Positions 8,802-17,400 of a stretch of DNA of 64,000 nucleotides are shown one piece after another (positions within the stretch are counted from its first letter, which is position 1; every line of letters starts with the position of its first letter). Below the pieces are notes generated by a model that made no database searches, was not told the DNA's origin, and saw only the letters and a program-made list of their open reading frames with translations. The stretch covers positions 62,001-126,000 of the forward strand of contig NZ_JBLWFS010000011.1 in the NCBI RefSeq assembly GCF_048323755.1, in the 5' to 3' direction. The position numbers and the translations under genes were made by a program. The DNA is from Alkalihalobacterium sp048323755. GTDB taxonomy: Bacteria; Bacillota; Bacilli; Bacillales; Bacillaceae_F.

Positions 8802-9233
8802 GTGGAAAAAGTAATTGACCATATCGGTATAGCCGTAAGAGATTTAGATAAAAGCATTACATTTTACACGAACATATTAGGAGGGACACTATTAGACAGG
8901 TATAGAAGTGATGCCAAAGGTGTTGAGAGTGAAATTGCCGTTTTCGATATGAATGGCGATCAAATCGAGTTATTAGCTCCAACGAATAATACGACTTCAC
9001 CTATTGCCCGATTTATTAAACAAAAAGGCAAAGGTGTTCATCATATCGCCTACCGAGTAAATAATCTTGATGAAGCAATAATGGAATTGAAACAACAAGG
9101 AATTCGAACGTTAGAAAATACATTACGGATCAATAAACATGGACGAAGATTAATTTACTTAAACCCCGCTGATACAGAAGGAACCATCGTAGAATATTGT
9201 GATTATCCAGGTAATCATGAACAACCTTTATAA
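8802..9233 (+). CDS. mce: Methylmalonyl-CoA epimerase-like VOC protein
   Basis: Small metalloprotein of the vicinal oxygen chelate fold, 143 residues, expected to epimerise (R)/(S)-methylmalonyl-CoA. The two beta-alpha-beta modules carry the metal-binding pattern: His in IDHIGIAVRDL, Glu in DQIELLAP, His in VHHIAYRV and Glu in EGTIVEYC. I chose GTG 8802 because AGGAG lies eight bases before it; another in-frame GTG at 8793 overlaps that site. No mutase or propionyl-CoA carboxylase gene is adjacent, so the substrate assignment is from similarity only; a glyoxalase-like role is the alternative. Confidence 0.75.
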   Translation: MEKVIDHIGIAVRDLDKSITFYTNILGGTLLDRYRSDAKGVESEIAVFDMNGDQIELLAPTNNTTSPIARFIKQKGKGVHHIAYRVNNLDEAIMELKQQGIRTLENTLRINKHGRRLIYLNPADTEGTIVEYCDYPGNHEQPL

Positions 9234-9243
9234 AATGAACGAA

Positions 9244-9271
9244 GTACCGTGCCCAAATACATGCACGGTAC
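9244..9271 (+). terminator. Hairpin between converging genes mce and the methyltransferase
   Basis: GTACCGTGC (9244-9252) pairs perfectly with GCACGGTAC (9263-9271). CTAATTTTATCC follows on the plus strand, a weak U-tract, so it most likely ends mce transcription. Confidence 0.6.
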
Positions 9272-9277
9272 CTAATT

Positions 9278-10477
9278 TTATCCTTTTATCTTTTCAATAA
9301 ACACTACCTTCAAATAGTTCCCTTCTGGAAACTCTTTTATTGTCTTAAAATCACTTGGCAGCGAATACTCTTCCAAGTACTTAAACTTCCCATTCATTTC
9401 TTTAAATGCTTTTTCGATCATACTTTTAAACTTACCCATTCCAAACGAACTGCAATTAGTAGAGGCTACAATAATACCATTATCTTCTGTAATGGCAATC
9501 GTTTCTTTCAATAAGTTCGTATAATCTTTTGCCGCACTAAACGTATGCTTTTTTGACCTTGCAAAGCTTGGCGGATCTAAAACGACCATATCAAACTTTA
9601 AGCTTTTCTTCCCCGCATATTTAAAATAATGGAAAACATCTTCGACAATAATGTCCTGTGCTTCATAATCAATATCGTTAATACTAAACTGTTCAATCGT
9701 CTTACTCATACTACGATTAGCTAAATCGACACTCGTCGTTTTCTTAGCCCCACCAAGAGCGGCGAAAACGGAAAAGGCCCCCGTATAGGAAAAGGTATTT
9801 AACACCGTTTTTCCTTTCGCATACTTGTCCCGAATGGCTTTTCTCACGTCACGCTGGTCTAAAAACACTCCGACCATTGCTCCTTCATTTAAGTAGATCG
9901 CAAAGCGTACGCCATTTTCTTTCACAAAAATAGGGAATTGACCTTGTTCACCTGTAACAAAATCATCTTCCTCAATGTATTTACCAGCTGTTGCAAATCG
10001 CTTTTTTTGATAAATCGCCTTAAACTCTACAACCGTTTGAAGCGCTCGAATCATTTCATCCTTAAATTCATAAATCCCTTGATTGTACCAATGAATTAAG
10101 TAGTAACCGTCAAAGTACTCGATCGTTAAACCACCGATGCCATCACCTTCCCCATTGAACACTCGGAATGCCGTCGTTTCTGGGTCATTGAATAAGGGAC
10201 TTCGATGTTTAAATGCTTCAGATAGTTTAGCTTCAAAAAATGTTTGATCGAAAGTTTCATTTTGATCTTTTGAAAGAACCCAGCCATACCCTTTGTTTTG
10301 TTTTCCGTAATAGCCTTTGGCAATAAAACGATTTTTTTCATCGACTAGTTGGACAATTGTTCCTTCAACTGTAACGTCTCTCAAGTTACTAATGGCTTCC
10401 TTTGATAGCAGTGGATACCCATTTCTATACTCATTAACAAACTTTTGTTTTATTTTTAATTTCGTTTCTTGGCTCAT
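9278..10477 (-). CDS. Class I SAM-dependent rRNA methyltransferase, RlmI/YwbD type
   Basis: Predicted 23S rRNA 5-methylcytosine methyltransferase (E. coli RlmI modifies C1962), 399 residues. The N-terminal part (about 1-90) fits the PUA RNA-binding domain. The catalytic part has the SAM motif NTFSYTGAFSVFAA, the VLDPPSFA motif IV and ASTNCSSF, whose cysteine is in the position of the catalytic residue. AAAGGATG precedes the ATG. The next gene downstream converges, so this is a single-gene unit. Confidence 0.88.
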   Translation of the reverse strand: MSQETKLKIKQKFVNEYRNGYPLLSKEAISNLRDVTVEGTIVQLVDEKNRFIAKGYYGKQNKGYGWVLSKDQNETFDQTFFEAKLSEAFKHRSPLFNDPETTAFRVFNGEGDGIGGLTIEYFDGYYLIHWYNQGIYEFKDEMIRALQTVVEFKAIYQKKRFATAGKYIEEDDFVTGEQGQFPIFVKENGVRFAIYLNEGAMVGVFLDQRDVRKAIRDKYAKGKTVLNTFSYTGAFSVFAALGGAKKTTSVDLANRSMSKTIEQFSINDIDYEAQDIIVEDVFHYFKYAGKKSLKFDMVVLDPPSFARSKKHTFSAAKDYTNLLKETIAITEDNGIIVASTNCSSFGMGKFKSMIEKAFKEMNGKFKYLEEYSLPSDFKTIKEFPEGNYLKVVFIEKIKG

Positions 10478-10620
10478 CGTTTCATCCTTTATTTTATGTT
10501 CTATTTCAATTATAACACCGCAACACTCTCGTTAAACAACGAAAATAACTCGCGTTCATAAGATACATCTGCCTTCAATATTTTCCTGTCATTCTATGTA
10601 TTAGAAAGCCTGTTTTTGTT

Positions 10621-11128
10621 TTATCCTTTTTTGTTCCGTTTATTAATTTCCTTCCCTTTCTTGAATTTCACTGTAGTAGGGCCATCTCCTACAAACACAA
10701 CGTTAACAATAGATAGAAACAGTGCTAAAATAGTTGCAGAAAAGATTAACATGATATTACCATCTATAATAAATAGTACAAACATAGCCATGAAAAATAC
10801 TAAAAAGGATATATATAAGCAAACTTTGAATAAAATGTTTAAATGAATTTGGTCTAATCCAAATGCGTCTTTTTAACAATAAATTTGGCTCAACCAATTT
10901 ATGAAAGTTATTTTTATTCCAATTACTTAAAACGAAGCGTACTAAGATGATTATTCCCATCACTATTCCTGCAATTATACTATTATCCTGCAGTTTCGAT
11001 ATTCCTTTATAATCCGTAAATATAGCATTGCCGCACTCATTGCTCTTCCAAACACACACAGTAAAGATGAGCAACCAAACGATTGCCCATCGACTCCATT
11101 TTGCTATACAATTAATGATAAGGACCAT
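10621..11128 (-). pseudogene. Frameshifted DUF443 immunity-like remnant
   Basis: The frame opening at 11128 runs to a stop at 10757. Its residues from NSIIAGIV to KHFIQSLLIYILF align with the DUF443 protein encoded at 11554-12198, including IWIRP-FKHF. The C-terminal part of the family, ending GPTTVKFKKGK, is present downstream in another frame and stops at 10621. One missing T in the ATTTTTC run near 10790 explains the shift. The N-terminal half of the family is absent and no ribosome binding site precedes 11128. The first 45 residues include NAIFTDYKG, which resembles the LXG protein encoded upstream, suggesting a fusion remnant. Confidence 0.75.
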
Positions 11129-11177
11129 ACTCTACAAAACTTGTATTCAAAAACTAGAGAACTAAATACACGATGTA

Positions 11178-11477
11178 CTAAAGAGGGACATCTACTTTCC
11201 CCTTAACATAACTACCTTTATTTTCTTCTTTCCAATCATGAAACAACCTCTGGAAACGTTGCTCCTCCTCATCTTGAAAACCTTTAAATACAACTTCATC
11301 AACATTCTCGTGATTAAAGTAGAAAACTTTATCATGAACTAATCCTTGTGGGTAAAAACACCCGGAATAATCAAACATTTTATTCTCTCCATCTGCTTCG
11401 AGAATCGGACCTCTATTTAAAATCATCAGCTTACTTGTTCCTTCCTTTAAATACACGATTGAACCTATTGGTAACAT
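11178..11477 (-). CDS. DUF4176 family protein of the LXG module
   Basis: A 99-residue soluble protein starting MLPIGSIVYLKEGTSKLMI, with DYSGCFYPQG, FYFNHENVDEVVF and a helical C-terminal part rich in Glu and Gln. This pattern is that of DUF4176, a family repeatedly found in type VII LXG effector loci; its biochemical role is not settled. I used ATG 11477, preceded by GGGAG, instead of the longer reading frame to 11513. It lies 76 bp after the immunity candidate on the same strand, so it is probably co-transcribed. Confidence 0.72.
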   Translation of the reverse strand: MLPIGSIVYLKEGTSKLMILNRGPILEADGENKMFDYSGCFYPQGLVHDKVFYFNHENVDEVVFKGFQDEEEQRFQRLFHDWKEENKGSYVKGKVDVPL

Positions 11478-11553
11478 ACTAGCTTCTCCCTTCTTTTTGA
11501 GTTTGTATGGCATTCTCTATGTACTTTTATCATTTTTCTTTTAATTAATTTAC

Positions 11554-12198
11554 TTACTTCCCTTTCTTGAATTTCACTGTAGTATGACCCTCTACTACAT
11601 ATAAACCATTAGTAATAAATAAAGCTAATCCAAACATAATGGCAAATAGGATTGCTAGAATATTACTAATTTCAATAACTAGTACTAAACTAGCTATGAA
11701 AAATACTAGAAAAAAAATGTATACAAACAAACATTGAACAAAATGTTTGAATGCCATTGGTCTAATCCAAATACTTTCCTTTAATAATTTATTTGGGTCT
11801 AGTATTTTATATAAATTTTTTCTATTTCTTATACTTAGGAGTGAGCGTATCAAAATGATTATTAATAGCACTATTGCAACAATTATGCTATTAACCATCA
11901 GCGTACTTGGAATATAAAAATAATCTGTCAAACCGGTCAGTATATTTCCTAAAAAAATTCCTATCCCTGCTGTAAATAAAATACTTATATTATTTTTCTT
12001 TTGATATTTGATAGGGGATTTTAATAGTTTACTAATTTCTTCCCCATCGACTTTATAGATGGTATGTGGAAGGACCCATGTTAAAAATGGAAGTATAATC
12101 TTCCAAATCGATTGACTCATATCTAAGATGTAGGTGTTCCCATCAATCTTTAATATTCTATACCTTATATTTAAAGCTTTTTGTATTTCACACTTCAT
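11554..12198 (-). CDS. DUF443 multi-pass membrane protein, candidate immunity protein
   Basis: A 214-residue protein with about five transmembrane segments and the DUF443 signature at the N-terminus (MKCEIQKALNIRYRILKIDG, then DMSQSIWKIILPFLTWVLPHT). In S. aureus a DUF443 protein (TsaI) protects against the membrane-depolarising type VII toxin TspA. Here the gene begins five bases after the stop of the LXG gene, with its ribosome binding site GGGGATGG inside the last toxin codons, so translation is coupled. An in-frame ATG at 12210 overlapping the toxin stop is an alternative start. Immunity function is inferred from family and position. Confidence 0.8.
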   Translation of the reverse strand: MKCEIQKALNIRYRILKIDGNTYILDMSQSIWKIILPFLTWVLPHTIYKVDGEEISKLLKSPIKYQKKNNISILFTAGIGIFLGNILTGLTDYFYIPSTLMVNSIIVAIVLLIIILIRSLLSIRNRKNLYKILDPNKLLKESIWIRPMAFKHFVQCLFVYIFFLVFFIASLVLVIEISNILAILFAIMFGLALFITNGLYVVEGHTTVKFKKGK

Positions 12199-12203
12199 AG
12201 AAC

Positions 12204-13739
12204 TTACCATCCCCAATTTATTGGATTTATTGCTTTTAATCCATTACTAACAGCCTCTCCAACACCCTGTGCAAAGTCGTCCAGTTTTCTTCCTACTGCA
12301 TCTAGTCGATTTTGGAGCCCAAAAACATTGTTATCGTACATTCCATTAAAAATCCAAGTTGCAGCTGCCCCGATCGCAACACTACCTACTACTGCCCATC
12401 CAACAGGGTTACTGACTGCCAATAGAGTGACCACAGTTGCACCAGCTGCACCTCCTGCTAAACCAGCTAGCGTGCTTGCTCCATTATGCGCTATAGCCTC
12501 TCCAACGGTCTTACCTTTTTCAGTCACGTCTTCATAAAATCCGAAACCAGCACTAACTGCTATAAATCCCCCACCTAGAGATCTGCCTGCATTTTTCACG
12601 AATTTACCTGTTTCCGTGATAACGTTAGATGTTTTCGTTGTAAAGTTCCCAACAGTTGTTACAGCATTACCTACATTACTTGAAAGCTTACTAAATAAAT
12701 CCCCTATACTCTTTATTTGCGTTGCGATTCCTCCTACTGATTTTCCTATCTCTTTTGTTTGATACCCAATATATTTTACTGCTCCTGCAGTAGTATTCAC
12801 TGCTAAATCAATACCGATCTTCCCACTATTATTAAAAATATATTGAATAACCGCTTCTGGTACTTCTTCCTTTAGTTCTCCTTCACTTAAATCTTTAGTA
12901 GACTTTTTCATCGTCGAAAAAATGCTATAGTAAGTTTCTCGATCGATATCTCCATTTTTCAGATCTGTAAACGCACTATTTAAAATCTTTTGAGTGGTCT
13001 CATCCATATCTTTTAATGCAGCGTCCTTTAATTGCTCAATCTCAAACATAGACATATTTTTAATAGAATAATGATCTATTTTTTTATTATACTCTTTAAG
13101 CATGGCCAATCCTGAAGTTGCTGATGCACCTTTGTAATCCGTAAATCTAGCACTACCACTTACAGCACCCGCATGATTTAACGTTGTTTTGATTTCTTGT
13201 AATAGGCTCTCTATTTGCGAAGTGCTACTTCGACCTATGCTTGTGAAAGAATTTAAATCGTCTAGTAAATTCTCAGCTGCATTAACCGCCGTATCATTAT
13301 CATTCCTAACGAAACTGAAAGAGGGAGTCGTTGCACTACTAATATCTGAAACACTGCGAATGGTGTTATTCACTGTTTCTTGCTGTACTTCTAGTGCTTC
13401 ATATCGTTCGATAACATCTTCCATGGCGTCTCTAACATAGTCACTTTTTATAATCGTTTTACTACTTTCATCTACTTTTGCTTGAAAACTTTCTATATGT
13501 TGATTCAAATTATTATAAAGATCAGTTAACAATCCATTAAAAGTAGTCAAAACCGTAAGATGGAGATCGCTAAAATATAATTTTGCCTGATCTGCTGTTT
13601 TACCAGAAAAAGAACTCATGTTGCACATCTCTTCTATGTTTTGTTCTACTTTTAAAAGGCTAACTTTTATATCTTCTGAATTTGTTTTAAATTCATCCGA
13701 GAAGTCTATCACTTCTGACAGATCTACTTTTTGTCCCAT
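12204..13739 (-). CDS. LXG-domain type VII secretion effector with glycine-rich membrane-active C-terminus
   Basis: A 511-residue protein. Residues about 1-210 are alpha-helical, start MGQKVDLSEVIDFSDEF and have the LXG layout that mimics a WXG100 dimer partner. The middle is helical. Residues about 330-470 contain small-residue hydrophobic stretches such as GLAGGAAGATVVTLLAV and VVGSVAIGAAATW, a glycine-zipper style expected of a membrane-inserting toxin rather than a nuclease. It ends NPINWGW. The two genes before it encode small helical partners, and the gene after it encodes DUF443, the family that protects against TspA. The combination supports a TspA-like, membrane-depolarising effector. 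No enzymatic motif was found. Confidence 0.82.
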   Translation of the reverse strand: MGQKVDLSEVIDFSDEFKTNSEDIKVSLLKVEQNIEEMCNMSSFSGKTADQAKLYFSDLHLTVLTTFNGLLTDLYNNLNQHIESFQAKVDESSKTIIKSDYVRDAMEDVIERYEALEVQQETVNNTIRSVSDISSATTPSFSFVRNDNDTAVNAAENLLDDLNSFTSIGRSSTSQIESLLQEIKTTLNHAGAVSGSARFTDYKGASATSGLAMLKEYNKKIDHYSIKNMSMFEIEQLKDAALKDMDETTQKILNSAFTDLKNGDIDRETYYSIFSTMKKSTKDLSEGELKEEVPEAVIQYIFNNSGKIGIDLAVNTTAGAVKYIGYQTKEIGKSVGGIATQIKSIGDLFSKLSSNVGNAVTTVGNFTTKTSNVITETGKFVKNAGRSLGGGFIAVSAGFGFYEDVTEKGKTVGEAIAHNGASTLAGLAGGAAGATVVTLLAVSNPVGWAVVGSVAIGAAATWIFNGMYDNNVFGLQNRLDAVGRKLDDFAQGVGEAVSNGLKAINPINWGW

Positions 13740-13758
13740 GAAAACTCCCTCTCTTTCC

Positions 13759-14058
13759 TTATCGTATTGGCTGTGGACCAGAATTAAGGTGATATACTGT
13801 TGCTAACTCTTGATCTTTTTCTCTCATTTGTTCACCTGTCTGCTCTAAAATAGCTACATCTGCCTCCAGAATGCCCTTATATCGCTCCAACAGCTCTATA
13901 GCTTCTATCGCATTCTCTAAATCTTTTGTAAACGGTTCTATATTTGTATTACGAAATGCATTCGTTGGTCGTTTCGCTTCTATTCTTGCGACAGATGTTT
14001 TTAACTTTGATACACTAGAGCGAAAAACACTTAAATTAATAGCAACTTCATTAGACAT
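13759..14058 (-). CDS. YwqI/YxiC-like DUF5344 protein, helical partner of the LXG effector
   Basis: A 99-residue, mostly alpha-helical protein (MSNEVAINLSVFRSSVSKLK) of the size and layout of DUF5344 proteins, which are WXG100-like and sit before LXG genes in Bacillus. Such partners bind the LXG domain and help target it to the secretion machine. Its ATG directly abuts the stop of the preceding gene (TAGATG), a sign of translational coupling, and the LXG gene follows 19 bp later. Confidence 0.78.
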   Translation of the reverse strand: MSNEVAINLSVFRSSVSKLKTSVARIEAKRPTNAFRNTNIEPFTKDLENAIEAIELLERYKGILEADVAILEQTGEQMREKDQELATVYHLNSGPQPIR

Positions 14059-14478
14059 CTAATTCAACTCCCTCTGTGCTTGAGCTATTTGTCTATCCAA
14101 AGAGTGAAGTGTCTGCTGTAAGCTCGTTAAACTAGATTGGTAGGAAATCTTTTCTGCTTCATATTTCCTAATATCATCATTAATTGCTTCTTTGGCATCA
14201 TTAACTTTTGATATATATGTTTTTACACTATCCTTATATCGATTGTATTTCTTTTCGAAATCATCTTCTTTCTTTCCACGCCAGCTGTTTAAATCAATGG
14301 TTAGACTATTTATCGAACTCATTACAGATCGCAAATTTGACAAACTGGTTGATATCTCGTTTACAGCATGCCGTAAGCGAGATATCTTATCCTCAGTAAC
14401 AGATACTAACGTACGGTTAGATTGAATTTGACTCTGTACAGAACTCTTCCTCCAACGTAAATAACTTAACGAACTCAT
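14059..14478 (-). CDS. YwqH-like DUF5082 protein, coiled-coil partner of the LXG effector
   Basis: A 139-residue coiled-coil protein, charged throughout, with LNSWRGKKEDDFE near the middle, a WxG-like turn (Trp-Arg-Gly) between two long helices as in WXG100 proteins. It matches the DUF5082/YwqH pattern. A strong AAGGAGGAGG site precedes the start, and the gene begins 13 bases after the essC stop, which ties the effector module to the secretion operon. Confidence 0.78.
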   Translation of the reverse strand: MSSLSYLRWRKSSVQSQIQSNRTLVSVTEDKISRLRHAVNEISTSLSNLRSVMSSINSLTIDLNSWRGKKEDDFEKKYNRYKDSVKTYISKVNDAKEAINDDIRKYEAEKISYQSSLTSLQQTLHSLDRQIAQAQRELN

Positions 14479-14491
14479 CCATTCCTCCTCC

Positions 14492-17400
14492 TTATTTTGT
14501 TAATTTTATTTTGATATGCTGATGGTCCCTTGCGTAATAAGCTTCATAGTCTTTCGGATATGTTTCCTTACGAATAAATGGTTGACTAAATATATCTTGA
14601 TCACCTAGACGCATACTCACTAACCCTACATTAGATAAGTTTCGAACCACTTTGGCTGGCTTTTCATAGCTCGTATTTATATAGCTAGCATCTCCACATA
14701 CGATTAGATGTACATCGACTTTTGGACCTTGTTCGAATAAAACGGATAAATCTTCTTCCATCAGGATACTTCTTTCTGCAAAATCTTTTAAATCCCTAAT
14801 TAAAATCATCCATTTCACACCATTGTGATCACCTTTCATTCGATTATTAACTTCTGTAAGTATGTTTTGTTTAATTGCAGTGATGTCCTCAGGATCAGAA
14901 ATATACTTATTCATTGATTTACCAATTTCAGTAAGTCCTTGGTCAGGTGTATCAATAATCATGGTTTGGAAAGACTTCGTAAGTAATGTCATACTTTTTG
15001 AAATTGCATTAATCATATTATCCAATCCATCTTTTCGATCACTAACAACAGTTAGGAAGCCGTCTTTTTCTGGATCAAACCCTATTGGTGCCACTTCTTC
15101 AAAGTCTAGCCCCAGTGGTAAATGGCTTTGTTCAACCAATTTCTTCGTTTTTCTTTTCCGCTTAAACTGTTCAAAATCAATCACACCCTCTGGCATCATC
15201 GGGATGGCCTCTGGACGTTCACCTTGCCAATAGGCATCCATGCTTTGAGCGGTTCTTTGGATCGAGTCGATGATTTCTAATGCCTCTGTACCTTCTGTAG
15301 GTAACATCGTTTGGAATAAAGCAGGCTCTTCTAGCTTCACTAATCCTCGACCCGGGATCTCTTCAATCTCCAAGTCCGTTCGACCGATAATGGACCGTGC
15401 TTCTGATTGTTCAATGAGGTAGAGAGGAATTTGTGTCTTTATATTGGAAAGCAATGGCATGCGAAGAGCACCTTGTCGTCCCGCACTAATGGCTAGATGT
15501 ATGCCAACGCTTGCTCCTTCACGAGCGATTTGTGTAATTATTTTTTCAAACTCGTCTGAGAAGTCTGTATCCCTCACTGTGTCGAAGTTATCAATGACTA
15601 ATAATACGTTCGGTTCGATCTCTCCACTCGCTTTTTCATACATCGCTAAGTTGGCCACTCCATATTGACTCAGAAGCTGCTTTCTTTTCTTAATCTCAGA
15701 GGTTAATAACCGAATTAGCTTCCCGACTTTTTCCATCTCATCAACGAGAATGGTATCTGCTACATGAGGTAACCCTTTTAACGGTAATAACCCATTGGTA
15801 CCAAAATCGAGCAAATAGACATGAAAATGCTTAGGACTATGCTGTCTTGATAGATCCATGACGATTGTTTGTAAAAAAGTTGATTTCCCGTATCCTGGAC
15901 TCGCAAAAACAGCGATATGACCATCCTTCGATAAATCTAGCGTTAACGGTGTCTGAGATTGAAGCTCAGGCTGATCGAGTAATCCGATCGTTACCTTCAG
16001 TGGTTTCTTTTCTTCTTCCCAAGCTTCTTCAAAATTTACTACATGTAGCTCTTCTGTCGTTAACTGTTCGGGTAACGGAGGTAACCACGGCCTTGGTAAT
16101 GGGGCAATCTCTTGTTCCTCAGCATAATCATGAATATGATCAATGACTGCATCAAGCTCCGTTGGTACCTTTTCTACTTGGTCTTTACGACCTAATCCAC
16201 TTAAATCTTCCGTTAAAATATCATACTGGCCCAAATCATTGATCGCATAGATTGTCGTATCTACTAATTCAAAGTCATCCTGATCTGGAATGTAGTCAGC
16301 ACCACTCCAGGCACTTTGGAACAGTTCATAAATTTCGTTATTCCCAACCTGTAAATAGGCACGACCAGGCAATGTGATTTCTGCGGCATCTGGTGTTTTT
16401 AAAATTTCGTTCGAATCACTAGCATTTTGTACTTTTAAGGCAAGCTTAAATTTAGAGTTCGACCAGATTTGATCATCCACAATCCCACTTGGCTTTTGAG
16501 TGGCTAGGATTAGATGAATCCCGAGTGAACGACCGATACGCGCTGTTGATACTAGCTCCTTCATAAAATCAGGCTGCTCCGATTTTAACTCCGCAAATTC
16601 ATCGGAAATGAGGAACAAGTGTGGCATCGGTTCTTGAACTTTCCCTTGTTTATAAAGCTTCTGATATTGGTTAATATGATTGACATCATTTTCACCAAAG
16701 AGGCGCTGTCTCTTTTGAAGCTCTGCCTTAATAGAAGCTAACGCTCGCATAGATTGGCTACGATCTAAATTCGTAATCGTCCCAACTAAATGCGGGAGGT
16801 TTTTAAATAAATTCGCCATTCCTCCGCCTTTGTAATCAATTAATAAAAAGGCGACTTCATATGGATGAAAATTGACACTAAGGGATAAGATGTACGATTG
16901 GATAATCTCAGATTTACCTGAACCTGTCGTCCCAGCGACAAGCCCATGCGGCCCGTGTGCTTTTTCATGAAGATTAAGCTGAACGATATCTTGTTTTCCA
17001 CGCAGTCCAAGCGGAACAGCTAAGCTCTTATACGTTTCATTTGCTTGCCATCTTGCTGAAATTCCTAATTCTTCGACTCTCTCCACTCCATACATTTCAA
17101 GGAAGGTCACACTTTCAGGAATGGAATTTTTTAAACTTTGCAAATGATTAATTGGCGCAAGCGCCCGTGATACTTCTTCCTTATCAAAAGACGGCGGAAA
17201 GTGATCTGGAACGAAAGTACGATTGACTAGCTCTCCCTCTTCTAAAATTATATTTCCCGTCTTTGAATCTCGAATATCAATCACCGTTTTTACATGCTCA
17301 GGCAAAGATTGCATCACATCTTGAACAAAAACGAGTGATAGCCCAAGAATACTAGGATCCTCATTAAAGAATTCCATAATCGTATGGTCAAGGATCAGTT

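Noticed and set aside
10600..14480. Prophage or insertion sequence around the LXG genes
   Set aside because: No integrase, transposase or phage structural gene is present; the content is explained as a type VII effector module.
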